Source: Streptosporangium sandarakinum (GTDB lineage Bacteria; Actinomycetota; Actinomycetes; Streptosporangiales; Streptosporangiaceae). From it: a stretch of DNA of 64,000 nt. The notes beneath the pieces were generated by a model. It saw nothing but the letters and a program-made list of their open reading frames with translations. It searched no databases and was not told where the DNA came from. Made by a program: the position numbers and the translations under genes. The stretch's first letter is position 1. Every line of letters starts with the position of its first letter. The stretch is from contig NZ_JACCCO010000004.1 of the NCBI RefSeq assembly GCF_013409935.1, positions 1 to 64,000 on the forward strand. The letters run 5' to 3'. Below are positions 62,907 through 64,000 of this stretch, piece after piece.

Positions 62907-63917
62907 GTGTCCCGTCATCTCGTCCCGTTGGAGCTCGCCCAGCTCCCCACCCCGCCCACACCCCAGGCCGGGTACGTCGCCGTCTACGCCGGAGCGGACG
63001 GCCGACTGTGCCGTGCCGTCCCGGGCGGCGCCGCCGGGCCGGTGTCGCCGTGGCGGCATACCCTCCTACCCGGTGATGTGACGGTCCCAGCCGATAAAAA
63101 CTACGCCGATGTGCTGGGCCTCCACGTGGACGTTGAGCCGGGCCTGCACCAGGTGCAGGGCGTCCTCACCCTCACCGCGGTCGCCCCCGTGCGCATCGCG
63201 ACCGGCGCGCAACTCCTCGGGCCCACCGCGTCGGTGGCCATCGACACGTGGCTGCACTACCTCGGCGGCATCAGCGAGATGCACCCCGCGTTCTACTACG
63301 GCAGCCTGCTGAGTGACCTGTGGTACTGGCTCCAACCCGGCCAGTCCTTTCAGGCCCGTTTCACCGGGACGCTCAACGTGGCCGAGCCGGGCACGTTGAG
63401 CGTCCAGGCGGGCGGCATACCGGAGACCTCTACCTGGCCGTTCGACGCAGAATTCGAGGTCTACGAATGGCAGGTCGACGGCGGGGAGGTCGCTCACACC
63501 GACACCGTCCCGCAGTCCGGGGGCGGTGCAGCGCAGATCACCCCGGACGGTGTCGCCGAGACGGTGACGTTCAGACGGCAGATGCCCGCCGTGCCTGGCT
63601 ACCAGTACCAGGCGGGCGCCTGGCTATGGGCGGACGAACCGTGGGCCGATGCGGGCATTGTGGTCCGCTGGCACGACGGCAACGGCGACATCCTCCGGGA
63701 GGACAGCGCGGCCGGCGCGATCGAGGCGGGCGTGTGGGTCCAGCGGGTCCTGAACGTCGCCGCCCCGGACGGGGCGGTGGACGCCTACCTGGAAGTCCGC
63801 ATGGGCGGCACCCCGCCCTCGTCGGCGGTGCTGTACGTGGACGATGTCACCTGGGCGGGGTTCGGCGGCACTGTCCGCGTCTCCGCCGGGTCGTTCCTCG
63901 CCGCCGCCCCCATGTAA
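62907..63917 (+). CDS. tail/adsorption protein with carbohydrate-binding-like C-terminus
   Basis: 336 residues, MSRHLVPLELAQLPTPPTPQ. The middle is beta-rich (VDVEPGLHQVQGVLTLTAVA). The C-terminal 150 residues resemble a CBM-type jelly roll (EVAHTDTVPQSGGGAAQITP, GAWVWADEP-like and VLYVDDVTWAGFGG motifs). It follows the fibre gene by 16 nt and probably contributes to host binding. That is inference. Confidence 0.65.
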   Translation: MSRHLVPLELAQLPTPPTPQAGYVAVYAGADGRLCRAVPGGAAGPVSPWRHTLLPGDVTVPADKNYADVLGLHVDVEPGLHQVQGVLTLTAVAPVRIATGAQLLGPTASVAIDTWLHYLGGISEMHPAFYYGSLLSDLWYWLQPGQSFQARFTGTLNVAEPGTLSVQAGGIPETSTWPFDAEFEVYEWQVDGGEVAHTDTVPQSGGGAAQITPDGVAETVTFRRQMPAVPGYQYQAGAWLWADEPWADAGIVVRWHDGNGDILREDSAAGAIEAGVWVQRVLNVAAPDGAVDAYLEVRMGGTPPSSAVLYVDDVTWAGFGGTVRVSAGSFLAAAPM

Positions 63918-63922
63918 CCGGG

Positions 63923-64000
63923 TTACGCGGCGAACAGGTCGAGCTGGTCGAACGCCGCCGCGGAGCGTCGGGCCCGCCGCGCAGCCGTACGACGGCGGGC
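63923..64000 (-). CDS. 3' end of a leftward gene entering from beyond the window
   Basis: The last 25 codons are visible: basic Arg/Ala-rich residues, then SAAAFDQLDLFAA and TAA. It is convergent with the gene ending at 63917. Too little remains for a family call. Confidence 0.45.
   Translation of the reverse strand, partial: ARRRTAARRARRSAAAFDQLDLFAA

Noticed and set aside
36566..64000. Long Arg/Pro/Ala-rich frames opposite the phage genes, for example opposite the FN3 proteins and the tape measure
   Set aside because: Typical antisense frames of high-GC coding DNA. The opposite strand has recognisable domains in every case.

Overview
The window is high-GC DNA with GTG/TTG starts, WhiB-type, GntR and XRE/TPR regulators and an actinobacterial type I-E CRISPR repeat. 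It most likely comes from a filamentous actinomycete (Streptosporangiales- or Streptomyces-like). That placement is inferred from gene content, and no rRNA or tRNA was recognised.

Layout. (1) 1-2024: edge of a conjugative or integrative element, with the N-terminus of an FtsK/TraB-like translocase, two small membrane proteins and a divergent GntR repressor around a 32-bp palindrome. (2) 2128-12731: one giant type I-E array of about 135 repeats (about 49 + 19 + 67), interrupted by an IS256-family element and by an IS5/IS427-type element that sits inside a spacer. (3) 12934-21151: effector operon cas3, cse1, cse2, cas7e, cas5e, cas6e. There is no cas1 or cas2. A solitary repeat lies between cas3 and cse1, and a second array of 13 repeats in the opposite orientation starts directly behind cas6e. 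(4) 22181-24041: an HNH nuclease gene, a PIN-domain remnant and two small genes.

(5) 24056-30633: a tightly packed leftward gene set encoding HIT, PhyH-type dioxygenase, NmrA-type reductase, GULO/ALO-type FAD oxidase, an NAD-dependent DNA ligase, MazG and NUDIX, facing an XRE/TPR regulator. It combines small-molecule oxidation with nucleotide and DNA enzymes, and I do not recognise it as a described pathway. (6) 32354-36554: a TPR regulator bracketed by a decayed duplication of a NUDIX gene end, small proteins, a lipoprotein and a GNAT acetyltransferase.

(7) 36566-64000: phage-derived region. A leftward, translationally coupled early operon (Rad52-like annealing protein, WhiB-like factor, winged-helix protein, Cys-rich proteins) is followed by holin-like and coiled-coil membrane proteins and a tail module. 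The tail module has a tape measure protein with a duplicated C-terminus, two distal-tail proteins with FN3 domains, a third FN3-rich minor tail protein and several fibre-like proteins. Two tandem pentapeptide-repeat membrane proteins lie antisense inside the tail module, in a cassette bounded by inverted repeats. No integrase, capsid, portal or terminase gene is visible, so this may be part of a prophage or a tail-only element.

Working together: the Cas proteins would form Cascade plus Cas3 and use crRNAs from both arrays. New spacer uptake would need Cas1-Cas2 from elsewhere. Sequence scars (8- or 9-nt repeat remnants followed by exactly 33-nt spacers, a 181-bp tandem duplication, duplicated spacers with point differences) show that the arrays have been reshaped by recombination.
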